DNA of 64,000 bases from Fibrobacter sp. UWP2 (GCF_900141705.1 NZ_FQYM01000003.1:62001-126000); one strand, 5' to 3'; counted from the first letter of the stretch, positions 34,717 through 44,251 are shown. Numbers and translations are program-made. Notes: a model not told the origin generated them from the letters alone.

Positions 34717-35790
34717 ATGAAAAAATGTGTGTGTGTTCTAGCCATGCTGGCTTTTGCCGCCAGCGCCTTTGGGGGTGAAGCCTTGGATCCGTCGTTAAAG
34801 TCTCATCTTTATTTTTTGGGTCGCTGGGACCATCGGGCTACGGGCTCCTATGCCAGTGCCCCTAACGCTAACGTCCAGTTCAACGCCAATGCCAAGTCCA
34901 TTGTGTTTGACTTGGAAGGATATTCCCGCTGGCGTTTTGATGTGGACGGGAAACCCATGAGCTATTTTGAGACCAAGGGTCACAAGATTACCAAGAAACT
35001 GGGTGCCGTGGGCGACGGCAAGGACCACCGCTACCGCCTGATCAAGATTAGCGAAAGTAATCCGGGGGAAGTCTGCCTGCACAACATCACCTTGGACGCC
35101 TCGGGCAAGTTCGGCCCTGCTCCGGCGCCCTCGAACCGCCGTATTGAGTTTGTTGGCGATTCCTATACCGTGGGTTTTGGCAACGAGGGGACTAACCAGG
35201 ATCCTGCCGAAATGGAATTCGAAAAGACGGATGCATCCAAGAGCTATGCCTTTTTGCTTTCTGAAAGTTTAAAGGCGGATTTTCAGGTGAATGCGGTCAG
35301 TGGCCGCGGCTTAGTGCGTAACTATGCGAACATCGCCCCGGGCTGGAACCTTGTTAAGCTCTACAATTACACCGTTGCCGGCGTCGCTTCAACCAGCACC
35401 GATACGGTGCAGTGGGACTTGAACCAGTTCCACCCGCAAGTCATAGTCATCTTTGTGGGGATTAACGATTTCCAGGGCGAACCTCCCTATGCAGACAAGC
35501 GTGTGTTCAGTGCCGCCTACGCACGTTTTTTGGACAAACTACGTGCTGCACACCCCAATGTAAAGTTCCTGTTACTTTCTACGAAAGTCTGGCCCAACGA
35601 CGACCTGACTCCCACGGTCCAGGCTATTTATGACGAACAAATTGCCCAAGGGCACCGCGATGTGGAGTTCAAGGTTCTCCAGACCGAAAATGTCGGACTT
35701 TTGGGTCATCCCGATGTCCGGGCCCACCAGGAGATGGCGAATACCATAAGGCCAATTGTGGCTAGACTGGGCGGTTGGCTCTCCCGTTAA
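34717..35790 (+). CDS. Secreted carbohydrate esterase, family CE2-like (SGNH hydrolase)
   Basis: 357 residues, signal peptide 1-19. Residues about 25-125 are a beta-sandwich (HLYFLGRWDHR, YSRWRFDVDG) and about 130-357 an SGNH hydrolase: RRIEFVGDSYTVGFGN with nucleophile Ser149, GRGLVRNY, VGINDFQGEP and GHPDVRAH near the end with the catalytic His. This two-domain layout is that of CE2 deacetylases, which remove acetyl groups from xylan or glucomannan. It fits the plant-fibre lifestyle. Confidence 0.85.
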   Translation: MKKCVCVLAMLAFAASAFGGEALDPSLKSHLYFLGRWDHRATGSYASAPNANVQFNANAKSIVFDLEGYSRWRFDVDGKPMSYFETKGHKITKKLGAVGDGKDHRYRLIKISESNPGEVCLHNITLDASGKFGPAPAPSNRRIEFVGDSYTVGFGNEGTNQDPAEMEFEKTDASKSYAFLLSESLKADFQVNAVSGRGLVRNYANIAPGWNLVKLYNYTVAGVASTSTDTVQWDLNQFHPQVIVIFVGINDFQGEPPYADKRVFSAAYARFLDKLRAAHPNVKFLLLSTKVWPNDDLTPTVQAIYDEQIAQGHRDVEFKVLQTENVGLLGHPDVRAHQEMANTIRPIVARLGGWLSR

Positions 35791-35839
35791 AAATCTTTTT
35801 TATATATTTTTCTCCATATATTAGGTCAGGAATACTAAA

Positions 35840-37165
35840 ATGTCCCGGATAATGGAAAAGATCTATGCTCTGTTCAGGATGAACATCCTGATATTTGCGT
35901 TGTTGGCTGCGACGGTTATAGCCCTTTTTGCATATCAGAACGGTCTTGACGACATTGAGTTCCTGAACCTTTCCGATTATCCCTATGTGCTGGCCCAGTC
36001 TGATTCTGCCGATGGCGGCTCCTCTGCCATTGCCATGGAACGCACGGACTCTTCCATCATTGTGGACTATGAACTCAAGGAAGGCTACGCCTACCCGTAC
36101 GCCGGCGTCAAGATTTTCTTGGGCGATGGTAAGATCCGCGGCAAGGACCTTTCCCATTACGACAGCATTTTCGTGTGGATCAAGCCCCGTGGCGAAGGAA
36201 CGGTGCGCCTCTATATGCGTGCCTATGATTCCACGTTCTACCGCCAGGATGACGAGACCTCGCTCAAGTTCAACGAGATTGAATTCTTCCCGCTTGAGGA
36301 GACCTATCCGGCAGTGTTCGTCCCCCAGGAATTCCGCGTGGCGAGCTGGTGGGTGGCGCAGAACGAAATCAACGTACACAAGGCCCGCGTAGACCTTTCC
36401 AACATCCCGCTCATCGAAATCCAGACCGGTACCAACGCTCCGCTGGGTTATGGAACTCTCGAGATCAAGGGCCTTTGCTTCAAGGGCAAAAAGATTGCCA
36501 AGGTGGACTTGGTGACATTCCTTGTCGCAGTTTGGTTCGTGACCTTCCTTATCATTTTGGTGATCCGCTTCTTTGACTACAGCCGCGAACGTGCCGCCAA
36601 CAAAAAGAAGCAGGAAGAACTGGAGAAGAACCTGGCTGCCTTGCAGATCGAGAAGAGTGAGTACGAGAAGTCCAGCAAGGAGGACCCGCTCACGGGTTGT
36701 CTCAATCGTGCGGGCTTCAGCAGCATCCTTTTGCGCGAGCAGGAGAACCTGAGCAAAAATGGCAGTCCGGTTTCGTTCGTGATGCTCGACATCGACCACT
36801 TCAAGCTGGTGAACGACACTTACGGCCATAGCGTGGGTGACGAAGTCCTGGTGAACCTCACCAAGCTCATCCAGGGCAAGATCCGTAACACCGATGCCTT
36901 GGTGCGTTGGGGTGGCGAAGAGTTTGTAATCCTCTGCGGCGATACGCCTATCCAGAATGCGCAGTTCCTGGCTGAAAAGCTTCGTGTCGCCATCGAGAAC
37001 ACCGCGCTCATCAAGCAGCAACAGGTGACCTGCTCCTTCGGTATTGCCGAGATGATCCCGAACGAGGATCCCAAGAAGCTGTTCGAGCGCGCCGACAAGG
37101 CCCTCTATGCGGCCAAGGAAGGCGGACGTAACCGCGTGGTCAGCGCTACGTTCAAACGTCGCTAG
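35840..37165 (+). CDS. Membrane diguanylate cyclase with a carbohydrate-module-like periplasmic sensor
   Basis: 441 residues. Helix 1 (about 13-31), an external domain (about 35-222), helix 2 (about 225-246), a coiled coil (about 250-283) and a GGDEF domain (about 285-441). The active site is GGEEF (358-362); an inhibitory site RNTD (349-352) lies five residues before it, so the enzyme should make c-di-GMP with product inhibition. The external domain (VKIFLGDGKIRGKDLSHYDS, IFVWIKPRGEGTVRLYMRAY) resembles galactose-binding-like folds of the CBM11/CIA30 type. The same pattern occurs at the end of the lipoprotein at 38490-40139. Confidence 0.88.
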   Translation: MSRIMEKIYALFRMNILIFALLAATVIALFAYQNGLDDIEFLNLSDYPYVLAQSDSADGGSSAIAMERTDSSIIVDYELKEGYAYPYAGVKIFLGDGKIRGKDLSHYDSIFVWIKPRGEGTVRLYMRAYDSTFYRQDDETSLKFNEIEFFPLEETYPAVFVPQEFRVASWWVAQNEINVHKARVDLSNIPLIEIQTGTNAPLGYGTLEIKGLCFKGKKIAKVDLVTFLVAVWFVTFLIILVIRFFDYSRERAANKKKQEELEKNLAALQIEKSEYEKSSKEDPLTGCLNRAGFSSILLREQENLSKNGSPVSFVMLDIDHFKLVNDTYGHSVGDEVLVNLTKLIQGKIRNTDALVRWGGEEFVILCGDTPIQNAQFLAEKLRVAIENTALIKQQQVTCSFGIAEMIPNEDPKKLFERADKALYAAKEGGRNRVVSATFKRR

Positions 37166-37174
37166 GGGCGTGAC

Positions 37175-37561
37175 ATGCATTCAAAAATCCTGATTTTGAC
37201 AAGCGGTCTTTTGACGGCTTGCCTTGTTTTGTGGGCATGTGCGTCGAGTAAGCCGGACCTAGACCCCGAGTTCAAACCTATCCAGCTGCATTGGAAGGCG
37301 GACTCGGGGGAGGCCGAAAACCACCCGTCCAAAGACATGTGCGTGATACAAATCACGGCCCAACTGATGCAAGAGAAGGCGGTTCTTCAGTCGAAGACCG
37401 AGGACCTGGAGTACGACGTCAGGTACGACTTAAATGGCAAAAACCTTGTTTTTGAGGGAATTGAGGGCAATAAAGCACATGAATCCGCCCCCGAATACCA
37501 TTGGACGGCGACCTGCGGCGAGGGCGAAAAAATTGTTGTAAAATTCCACAACGGACAGTGA
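37175..37561 (+). CDS. Small lipoprotein of unknown function
   Basis: 128 residues, lipoprotein signal (CLVLWAC, Cys22). The mature part is short, polar and mostly beta-stranded by eye, with two further cysteines (DMCVIQI, TATCGEG) that may form a disulfide. It starts nine bases after the cyclase gene, so cotranscription is likely. No family recognised. Confidence 0.65.
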   Translation: MHSKILILTSGLLTACLVLWACASSKPDLDPEFKPIQLHWKADSGEAENHPSKDMCVIQITAQLMQEKAVLQSKTEDLEYDVRYDLNGKNLVFEGIEGNKAHESAPEYHWTATCGEGEKIVVKFHNGQ

Positions 37562-37656
37562 CACCAAGGTATACTTTTTTGAACATTCCGGTTTTATCTT
37601 TATATATGATAAAGACTTGGGCGTGTTGTCGCCTGATTGCATAAAGGAATTAGATA

Positions 37657-38493
37657 GTGGAACCGATATTCGAATATACCGACTACAGGGAATGGTTGCG
37701 GGATGCTTTTGACGATTTTAAAAAGCGCAAGTCCGTGATCTCCTGGCGCTATATGGCGATGAAGCTCGGGGCGGACCCGGGCAATCTGCTCCGCGTATCC
37801 CAGGGGAAGATTCACCTGACGCTTTCCCTTGTGGAGCCCATGGCGGAGTTCTTCGAGTTGAACGAGAAGGAATCCGCCTATTGGACCGAACTGGTGTATT
37901 TTGGCCGTGCCAAAACCGATGCCGAAGCGCTGAACCATTACGAAAAGATGCAGATGCTCAAGGGCATCCCGCTGAAGCGCCTTGCCAAGAAGGAATTGGA
38001 ATTCTACCGTCATTGGTATTGCAACGCCATCCGCTCCATTATTGGCATTTGCAAGTTCAAGGACGATTACGAAGGCTTGGCGGAGAGCTGTACGCCGGCA
38101 ATTACGGTTGACGAGGCAAAAAATGCCGTCAAACTTTTGTATGATTTAAACATGATTTCGAAGGACAGGGATGGTTTTTGGAAGGTCAACGACACCTTCG
38201 TGAGCACCGGTGGAAACTGGCGTTCCGAGGCGGTTCGTGCTTTCCAAAAGGAGACTATCCGTTTGGCCGGGGAATCGCTGGAACGTCATGCACCGCCTCT
38301 GCGCGATATCAGTACGGTCACAATGACCTTCAACATGAATGACATTGCCTTGATCCGCGAAAAGATCAAGGAATTCCGTAGCGAGCTTTTGCGCATGTCC
38401 CAGGAAGGTTCCGGTGACGACACCGTGTTCCAGCTGAATGTGCAGTTGTTCCCGATTGGCTTTGCCAAAAAACTCCAGGAGGAAGCGAAATGA
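37657..38493 (+). CDS. TIGR02147-family (DUF4423-type) regulator-like protein
   Basis: 278 residues from GTG 37657 (AAGGAATTAGATA upstream). Residues about 1-70 contain the family opening (IFEYTDYREWLRDAFDDFKK, WRYMAMKLGADPGNLLRV), which looks like a helix-turn-helix; the rest is the conserved domain (KRLAKKELEFYRHWYCNAIR, AVKLLYDLNMISKDRDGFW, LRDISTVTMTFNMNDIALI). The family is expanded in Fibrobacter. The gene overlaps the start of a lipoprotein gene by four bases, so it may control that surface protein. Confidence 0.85.
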   Translation: MEPIFEYTDYREWLRDAFDDFKKRKSVISWRYMAMKLGADPGNLLRVSQGKIHLTLSLVEPMAEFFELNEKESAYWTELVYFGRAKTDAEALNHYEKMQMLKGIPLKRLAKKELEFYRHWYCNAIRSIIGICKFKDDYEGLAESCTPAITVDEAKNAVKLLYDLNMISKDRDGFWKVNDTFVSTGGNWRSEAVRAFQKETIRLAGESLERHAPPLRDISTVTMTFNMNDIALIREKIKEFRSELLRMSQEGSGDDTVFQLNVQLFPIGFAKKLQEEAK

Positions 38494-40139
38494 AACGTTT
38501 AGCTTTACTCCTGCCCGGACTGTTCTTGGTCTGGGGCTGCTCTAGCAGCGAAGTCGCTGGAGGTCCTGGCAGCGAGACCACGAACGGTCTTGCCTTGATA
38601 GACGGAAAGCCCGCCTCGTATGCGACGGTTGCCTTGCGCAAGGTCGATTTCAAGGCGGATAAGGCGGTCGAAGAAAATGCCCTGATTGTGGCCGACCTCT
38701 ACGCCAATGCGGATGGCTTTTTCGATGTGGATATCCCGAAGGACGGCGAGTATCGCCTGACGGTACTCCACGACGGTGCCGCCTATTCTAGGATTGTCAC
38801 CCGTGCCGACTTTGCCGAGCCTGGCCATGCCAAGACTCCCGATACATTGAACCTCGCTCCGACCGCCATGATGGCGGGCGTGGTGGATGTTCCCGAAGGA
38901 GAGTCTTCTGTGTGGGTTGGTGTGCAGGGCGCCGACGTCCTTGTCAAGACCGATTCAAACGGCTGGTTCGCTTTGCCGGTCCTCCCCGCAAACGATTCCC
39001 TGCAGTTGTATTTTGTGAACGAAGACTTTGAGCGCTCGCTCGGTGAAAAGACCTTGTTCGTGAACCCGAGGGAATCTGTTATAAAGGATTACCGCGATAC
39101 GACAAAGGATGAAACCCAGAAGGTGACCGTACTTTTGGCCGACGGGACTCCCGCCGCCTATGCAACAGTCGCCCTCCGTGCGGCAGACGCGATGGCCGAG
39201 AAATTCGCCGTCCAAAATGCGATGGTCGAGTCGGATGTGCGCACTGACGCCTTGGGCAGGTTTACCATGGAATGGCCTGCGACGGGCGATTTCCGCTTGA
39301 CTGTCGTCTCGGAAGGTTTCTCGTTCTCAAAGGTCTATAGTGCCGCGGATTTTGCGGACCTTGACACACTCCGCCTTAAGGCGACAACGTCAATTTCGAG
39401 TAAAGTAACGCTGCGCTCGACCGATGAATTCCTTTGGGTAGGCGTCTATGGTCTCGATGTCATGGTAAAGACGAATGACGTTGGTTCTTACGTATTGCCG
39501 AGTGTTCCTGCGGATGAATCTCTCTCCATTTACTTTGTGACTGCCGATAGCTTGAACGCCCTCTATACAGAATGGTCGACCATGGCGTCGTCTGGCGGAA
39601 CTCAGTTCTTGACTCCCGTGAAGGTGTTGCAGGATTTTGAAAATGCCGTTGATGACTGGTACCTGAATATTGACTCGCTCAAGTTGGGCACGAGCATTAC
39701 GCCTGCAAAGAACGTCAAGGATGGAGTCGTTTACGATTCGACCCGCAAGTCGAAGGTGTTCCACGCCACGTATAAACTGGCCATGGACGACTATGCTTGG
39801 GCGCTGGTAGGAACGTCGTTTGAGTCCTACATGAATTTTGCCGAGATAGACTCTGTTGTGTTCTATGCGAAGGGTGACGGAAATATTAGGCTTTCGCTAG
39901 AAAATTATATCGACAAGACCAAGAACCTGAAGGCTGCAACCGAATGGATCGCCCTTACCAAGGATTGGCAACGCATCAGCGTGAATCCGGCGGAGCTTTG
40001 CGTTGGCATTGCTACGAACGAATCGTGCTTCACCTCCTGGAGTGGTGTCAAGAACTGGGTCAAGCAATTCCACATTTTTGTGGAGGGTGGAACGGAGTTT
40101 TATGTTGACGATGTGATGCTTTACGGAGCACTTTTCTAG
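38490..40139 (+). CDS. Lipoprotein with two carboxypeptidase-regulatory-like domains and a C-terminal galactose-binding-like domain
   Basis: 549 residues, lipoprotein signal (LFLVWGC, Cys17) followed by GGPGSETTNG. Two repeats match each other (about 30-195 and 210-365): DGKPASYATVALRKVDF with DGTPAAYATVALRAADA, YRLTVLHDG with FRLTVVSEG, VWVGVQGADVLVKTDSNGWF with LWVGVYGLDVMVKTNDVGSY. The C-terminal part (about 380-549, SVVFYAKGDGNIRLSLENY, EFYVDDVMLYG) looks like a CBM11/CIA30-type fold. Translationally coupled to the TIGR02147 gene. It is probably a surface binding protein. Confidence 0.75.
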   Translation: MKRLALLLPGLFLVWGCSSSEVAGGPGSETTNGLALIDGKPASYATVALRKVDFKADKAVEENALIVADLYANADGFFDVDIPKDGEYRLTVLHDGAAYSRIVTRADFAEPGHAKTPDTLNLAPTAMMAGVVDVPEGESSVWVGVQGADVLVKTDSNGWFALPVLPANDSLQLYFVNEDFERSLGEKTLFVNPRESVIKDYRDTTKDETQKVTVLLADGTPAAYATVALRAADAMAEKFAVQNAMVESDVRTDALGRFTMEWPATGDFRLTVVSEGFSFSKVYSAADFADLDTLRLKATTSISSKVTLRSTDEFLWVGVYGLDVMVKTNDVGSYVLPSVPADESLSIYFVTADSLNALYTEWSTMASSGGTQFLTPVKVLQDFENAVDDWYLNIDSLKLGTSITPAKNVKDGVVYDSTRKSKVFHATYKLAMDDYAWALVGTSFESYMNFAEIDSVVFYAKGDGNIRLSLENYIDKTKNLKAATEWIALTKDWQRISVNPAELCVGIATNESCFTSWSGVKNWVKQFHIFVEGGTEFYVDDVMLYGALF

Positions 40140-40156
40140 AACCCAAGGAAATAGTG

Positions 40157-40183
40157 AAAAAAGCCCCTGCCAGGGGCTTTTTT
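40157..40183. terminator. Terminator after the lipoprotein gene
   Basis: AAAAAAGCCCCT and AGGGGCTTTTTT form a 12-bp stem around GCC; works in both directions. Confidence 0.9.
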
Positions 40184-40231
40184 AATTGTTATTTGGAGGG
40201 TGTAACCATTGTTTGGTGGCCCTTTTTTAAG

Positions 40232-40239
40232 TATCTTTG
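40232..40239 (+). promoter_or_regulatory. TATCTTTG promoter box for the isoprenoid operon
   Basis: A perfect TAnnTTTG, six bases before ATG 40246. A TTG triplet at 40209 lies at the distance expected for the -33 element. Confidence 0.5.
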
Positions 40240-40245
40240 GTAGGT

Positions 40246-41133
40246 ATGCAATCTATTGAAAAAGAAGCGGTTATTGCTCAAGAATATCTTGCCCGCATCG
40301 CCAAAGAAGCGGAAGCTAAATTTGATGAACATCTCCCTCCGGTAGAGGACCGTCCGTGCCGTTTGCACGAGGCTATGCGCTATTCCATGTTTGCCGGTGG
40401 CAAGCGTTTGCGCCCCGGTCTTGTCAAGGCGACTTTTGACATGTTTGGTGGTAAGGGCGATTCCGTTTGGTACGCGACCAGTGCCCTTGAGATGCTCCAC
40501 ACCTTTAGCCTTATTCACGACGACCTCCCGTGCGTCGATAACGACGACTACCGCCGTGGCAAGCTTACGAGCCATAAAAAGTTTGGCGAGGCTACCGCTG
40601 TGATGGCGGGGGACGCCCTCTGCGTACAGGCGTTTGAACTGATTGCCAAAACGGGCAATGCCAGGGCCATCGAGACTTTGGCGCACCTCCTTGGGACTTA
40701 CGGCATGATCGGTGGAGAAATGACCGACATTGAATGCGAAGGCAAAGAGGTGAGCCTCGAAATCGTCGACTACATCCATTACCACAAGACTGCGGCCCTG
40801 ATCGAGGCCTCGCTTTTGGTGGGCTCCCTGCTTGCAGGCGCTAGCGAGAAGGACATGGAGATTATCCGCAATTACGGCCGCTCCATTGGGCTTGCCTTCC
40901 AGATTGTGGACGACATTTTGGACATCGTCTCTACGACCGAGGAACTGGGCAAGGACGCCGGTTCCGATATCGAGAAGGGTAAGGCGACTTACCCCTCCAT
41001 CGTGGGTCTCGAAAAGTCGAGGGAACGCGCCAAGGAACTTTATGACGAGTCCATCCGCGTTTTGGATGGCCTCAGCTGCGATACGGGCATCCTTCGTGCA
41101 ATCGCCGCGTTTATCATTACCAGGGTTAAGTAA
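40246..41133 (+). CDS. ispA: Polyprenyl (geranyl/farnesyl) diphosphate synthase
   Basis: 295 residues from ATG 40246. It condenses isopentenyl diphosphate with allylic diphosphates to make C15 or C20 chains. Both aspartate-rich motifs are present: DDLPCVDNDDYRRGKLTSHK (first, of the bacterial IspA type with two residues inserted) and FQIVDDILDIV (second). GGKRLRPGLV and MIGGEMTDIE are also typical. The stop overlaps the ATG of dxs by one base, which joins precursor making and chain building in one operon. Confidence 0.92.
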   Translation: MQSIEKEAVIAQEYLARIAKEAEAKFDEHLPPVEDRPCRLHEAMRYSMFAGGKRLRPGLVKATFDMFGGKGDSVWYATSALEMLHTFSLIHDDLPCVDNDDYRRGKLTSHKKFGEATAVMAGDALCVQAFELIAKTGNARAIETLAHLLGTYGMIGGEMTDIECEGKEVSLEIVDYIHYHKTAALIEASLLVGSLLAGASEKDMEIIRNYGRSIGLAFQIVDDILDIVSTTEELGKDAGSDIEKGKATYPSIVGLEKSRERAKELYDESIRVLDGLSCDTGILRAIAAFIITRVK

Positions 41134-43001
41134 TGGAACTCAAAAACGTAAAGAGTCCCCAGGACATAAAGCACTGCTCGGTCGAGGAACTGTATGACCT
41201 CGCCTCGCAAGTGCGCGAGACAATTATTGGCCAGGTCGCCAAGCACGGCGGTCACTTGGCCTCTAGCCTTGGTGTCGTGGAGTTGACGCTTGCGCTCCAT
41301 TATGTGTTCAATGCTCCCGACGACAAGATTGTGTGGGATGTGGGTCACCAGGCGTATGTGCACAAGCTTTTGACAGGCCGCTATGACCGCTTTGACACCC
41401 TACGCCAGCAGAACGGCATCTCGGGTTTTTTAAAGCGCCACGAGAGCGAATACGACTGCTTTGGCGCGGGGCATGCCACCACTTCCATTTCTGCGGCGCT
41501 CGGCTTTGCTGTGGCCCGCAACCACTTTGACCGCAAGAACAACGTGGTGGCGGTCATTGGTGACGGTTCTATGACTGGTGGTATGGCCTACGAAGCCCTC
41601 AACAATGCAGGCCTTGCCAAGCAGAACATGACCATCATCTTGAACGACAACAAGATGAGCATCGCCCCGAACGTGGGCGGATTCAGCAAGTACCTGAACC
41701 GCGTGATTTCGGACCCCGTCTACAACAAGATGCGCTCTGACCTGGACCGCCTCATGACACGCCTACCGGGCGTGTTGGGAATGCGTTTCCGCGACCTGTT
41801 TTTGCAGGTCGAGAAAGCCGCCAAGAACGCCGTGAAGCCGGGGGCGTTCTTCGAAGATTTGGGCATTCGTTACTTTGGACCTATCGACGGTCACGACATC
41901 AACGAGCTGATTATGATATTGCAGCGCGTGAAGTCCCAACCGGGTCCGTGCATTGTGCATGTGCTGACCGAGAAGGGGCGCGGTCTTGATGCCGCCGAAA
42001 AGAACCCAACCAAGTTCCATGGTACAGGTCCGTTCGACCCCGAGAGCGGTCTTCCGCTGGCGCCGGGAAAAAAGAACCCGTCGCTCACGAGCGTGTTCGG
42101 TACGACGCTTTTGGAACTTGCGAAAAAGGACAAGCGCATTATGGGCATCACAGCCGCCATGCCTACTGGCTGCGGCATGGATATTGTGGCGAAGGAATTG
42201 CCCGACCGCGTGATTGACGTGGGTATTGCCGAGGAACATGCGGTGACGTTTGCCGCGGGGCTTGCCTGCGATGGCGTGGTGCCTGTGGTCGCCATCTACT
42301 CGTCGTTCATGCAGCGCGCCTATGACCAGATTATACACGACATCGCTTTGCAGAACTTGCACGTGGTGCTGGTGCTGGACCGCGCCGGCTTGGTGGGTGC
42401 CGATGGTCCCACGCACCATGGCGCTTTTGACTTGTCGTTCTTGCGTACTGTTCCTGGGCTTACCCTCATGGCGCCCAGCAACGAAAACGAACTTAGGGAT
42501 ATGATAACAGCCTCCATCGACATGGAAGGCCCTGTCGCTATCCGCTATCCCCGCGGCACGGCTTTGGCCGAGGAACTCGCCGCACCGTCTGGAGCCTTTG
42601 ATGCCAAGTGTCCGAAGGTTCTGGAACAGGGCAAAGACATCCTGCTGCTTGGCGCAGGCTTTATGACGAACGAATTGAAGAAGACGGCAAAGGTCTTGAA
42701 AGAAAACGGATACAGCCCGACGCTCGTGGATGCCCGCTTTATCAAGCCCCTGGATGAGGATTGCTACCGCCACCTCTTTGATTCCCACAAGGTGATTGTC
42801 ACTCTGGAAGACAACACCCGTATCGGCGGCTACGGATCCGCCGTTCTGGATCTTTTGACCGACCTCGGTTACACCGACAAGAAGTTGTTCCGTTTCGGTC
42901 TCCCAGACAGTTTTGTGGAACAGGGCAATATCCAGGATTTGTACAAACTCTTGAAAATTGACGGCGAGTCCGTCGCAAAACAATTATTGGAAAAACTATG
43001 A
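41133..43001 (+). CDS. dxs: 1-deoxy-D-xylulose-5-phosphate synthase
   Basis: 622 residues, full length. It makes DXP from pyruvate and glyceraldehyde 3-phosphate with thiamine diphosphate, the first step of the MEP isoprenoid pathway. Motifs: VWDVGHQAYVHKLLTGR, FGAGHATTSISAALG, cofactor site GDGSMTGGMAYEALNNAG, GPIDGHDI, and the transketolase-like half with GIAEEHAVTFAAGLA and DRAGLVGADGPTHHG. Overlaps both neighbours. Confidence 0.97.
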   Translation: MELKNVKSPQDIKHCSVEELYDLASQVRETIIGQVAKHGGHLASSLGVVELTLALHYVFNAPDDKIVWDVGHQAYVHKLLTGRYDRFDTLRQQNGISGFLKRHESEYDCFGAGHATTSISAALGFAVARNHFDRKNNVVAVIGDGSMTGGMAYEALNNAGLAKQNMTIILNDNKMSIAPNVGGFSKYLNRVISDPVYNKMRSDLDRLMTRLPGVLGMRFRDLFLQVEKAAKNAVKPGAFFEDLGIRYFGPIDGHDINELIMILQRVKSQPGPCIVHVLTEKGRGLDAAEKNPTKFHGTGPFDPESGLPLAPGKKNPSLTSVFGTTLLELAKKDKRIMGITAAMPTGCGMDIVAKELPDRVIDVGIAEEHAVTFAAGLACDGVVPVVAIYSSFMQRAYDQIIHDIALQNLHVVLVLDRAGLVGADGPTHHGAFDLSFLRTVPGLTLMAPSNENELRDMITASIDMEGPVAIRYPRGTALAEELAAPSGAFDAKCPKVLEQGKDILLLGAGFMTNELKKTAKVLKENGYSPTLVDARFIKPLDEDCYRHLFDSHKVIVTLEDNTRIGGYGSAVLDLLTDLGYTDKKLFRFGLPDSFVEQGNIQDLYKLLKIDGESVAKQLLEKL

Positions 43002-44251
43002 GCGAAGAAAACAAACCGCAGCGCACTGTGCGTAGCACTTTTGACCGTAAGTTCGGCGTGAGCGAAAAGAAGGACGAACGTCGCCCTCGTGAAGACCGTG
43101 AACGCCGTGATGATCGTCGTGAAGAGGGTCGTACTTTTGGGGACCGTCCCCGTCGTGATGACCGTCCGTTCCGTGGCGATCGCCCGCGTGGTTCGTATGG
43201 CCTGCGCGAAGATGGCAGCCGTCGTGAAGGCGATGGCCGCTTTGACCGCGAACGCCGTCCGCGCCGTTTTGGCGACAAGCCGTTTGGTGGCCGCGGAGGC
43301 CGCTTTGGCCGTGGCGGGGACCGCCCGTTCCGCAGCTTCAACCCTGAGGAGCACGCTCCGGTTTACCGCCAGCGTCCCGAGCAAAAGGCCGAAGTCGTTG
43401 CCGACGAAGCTTTGGACGAAGCCGCCCTTGAAGCACGCGCCGCCCAGGCGGAGAGCAATGCCGACCCTGTTTCGAATCCGCCCTGGTTCCGCAAGCTTTT
43501 GGCGCTCACGACCGAAAAGGGCCGCGAACGTGAAGGTTGTTTCCTTGGCGAAGGCATCCACGTGGTGTACGAACTGGTGACCAAGCATCGCGAAGTCGTC
43601 ATCTCTGTTTACGCTGTCGAAGGCTTTGAGAACGAAGAGCTCATCGAAAAAATCAACGATGCTGAAATCACCATCCACATGCTGACGGCAGAGCAAATGA
43701 AACAGCTGTCGTCTACGGTGACGCCGCAGGGCATCATTGCCTACTGCCGCATCGCCAACACCAAGCCTGTTTATGAATCCAGCCGCAGCGTGATTACGCT
43801 GGTGGACGCCGTGCAGGATCCGGGTAACCTCGGGACGCTCTTCCGCACGAGTCTCGGTTTTGATTCCGATGGCATGGTCCTCGGCAGTGGTACGGTGAGC
43901 CCGTTCAACCCCAAGGTGGTTCGCGGTTCCAGTGGCACCTTCCTTCGTGTGCCGTTCGAGTTCGATATCGATATGGTGGACCACATCAACTTCCTCCACA
44001 GCAAGGGATATACCGTGATTGCGACGGACTTGCACGCCAAGCAGAGTCTTCGCGATATTCCGGCGCACAAGCTCCGCAAAATGGCCTTCCTCGTGGGTAA
44101 CGAGGGCGCCGGTACCAACCCGCGCCTCATTGAACTTGCCGACGAAACGGTCAAGATCCCGATGAGCAGCGAACTGGAATCTCTCAATGTGTCTGTGGCC
44201 CATGGAATTCTCTCCTATGAGGCCGCCCAGATCCAGAAGGAACTCAAGTAA
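42998..44251 (+). CDS. TrmH/SpoU-family RNA methyltransferase with Arg/Gly/Asp-rich N-terminal extension
   Basis: 417 residues, start overlapping dxs by four bases. Residues about 1-125 are a low-complexity tail rich in Arg, Asp, Gly and Phe (repeats such as RRDDRPFRGDRPRG and GGRGGRFGRGG), likely disordered and RNA-binding. Residues about 160-240 are the substrate-binding domain. The SPOUT methyltransferase follows with its knot motifs VDAVQDPGNLGTLFRTSLGF, FLVGNEGAGTNPRL and IPMSSELESLNVSVAHGILS, as in 2'-O-ribose methylation of rRNA or tRNA. The exact target is not known. Confidence 0.88.
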   Translation: MSEENKPQRTVRSTFDRKFGVSEKKDERRPREDRERRDDRREEGRTFGDRPRRDDRPFRGDRPRGSYGLREDGSRREGDGRFDRERRPRRFGDKPFGGRGGRFGRGGDRPFRSFNPEEHAPVYRQRPEQKAEVVADEALDEAALEARAAQAESNADPVSNPPWFRKLLALTTEKGREREGCFLGEGIHVVYELVTKHREVVISVYAVEGFENEELIEKINDAEITIHMLTAEQMKQLSSTVTPQGIIAYCRIANTKPVYESSRSVITLVDAVQDPGNLGTLFRTSLGFDSDGMVLGSGTVSPFNPKVVRGSSGTFLRVPFEFDIDMVDHINFLHSKGYTVIATDLHAKQSLRDIPAHKLRKMAFLVGNEGAGTNPRLIELADETVKIPMSSELESLNVSVAHGILSYEAAQIQKELK

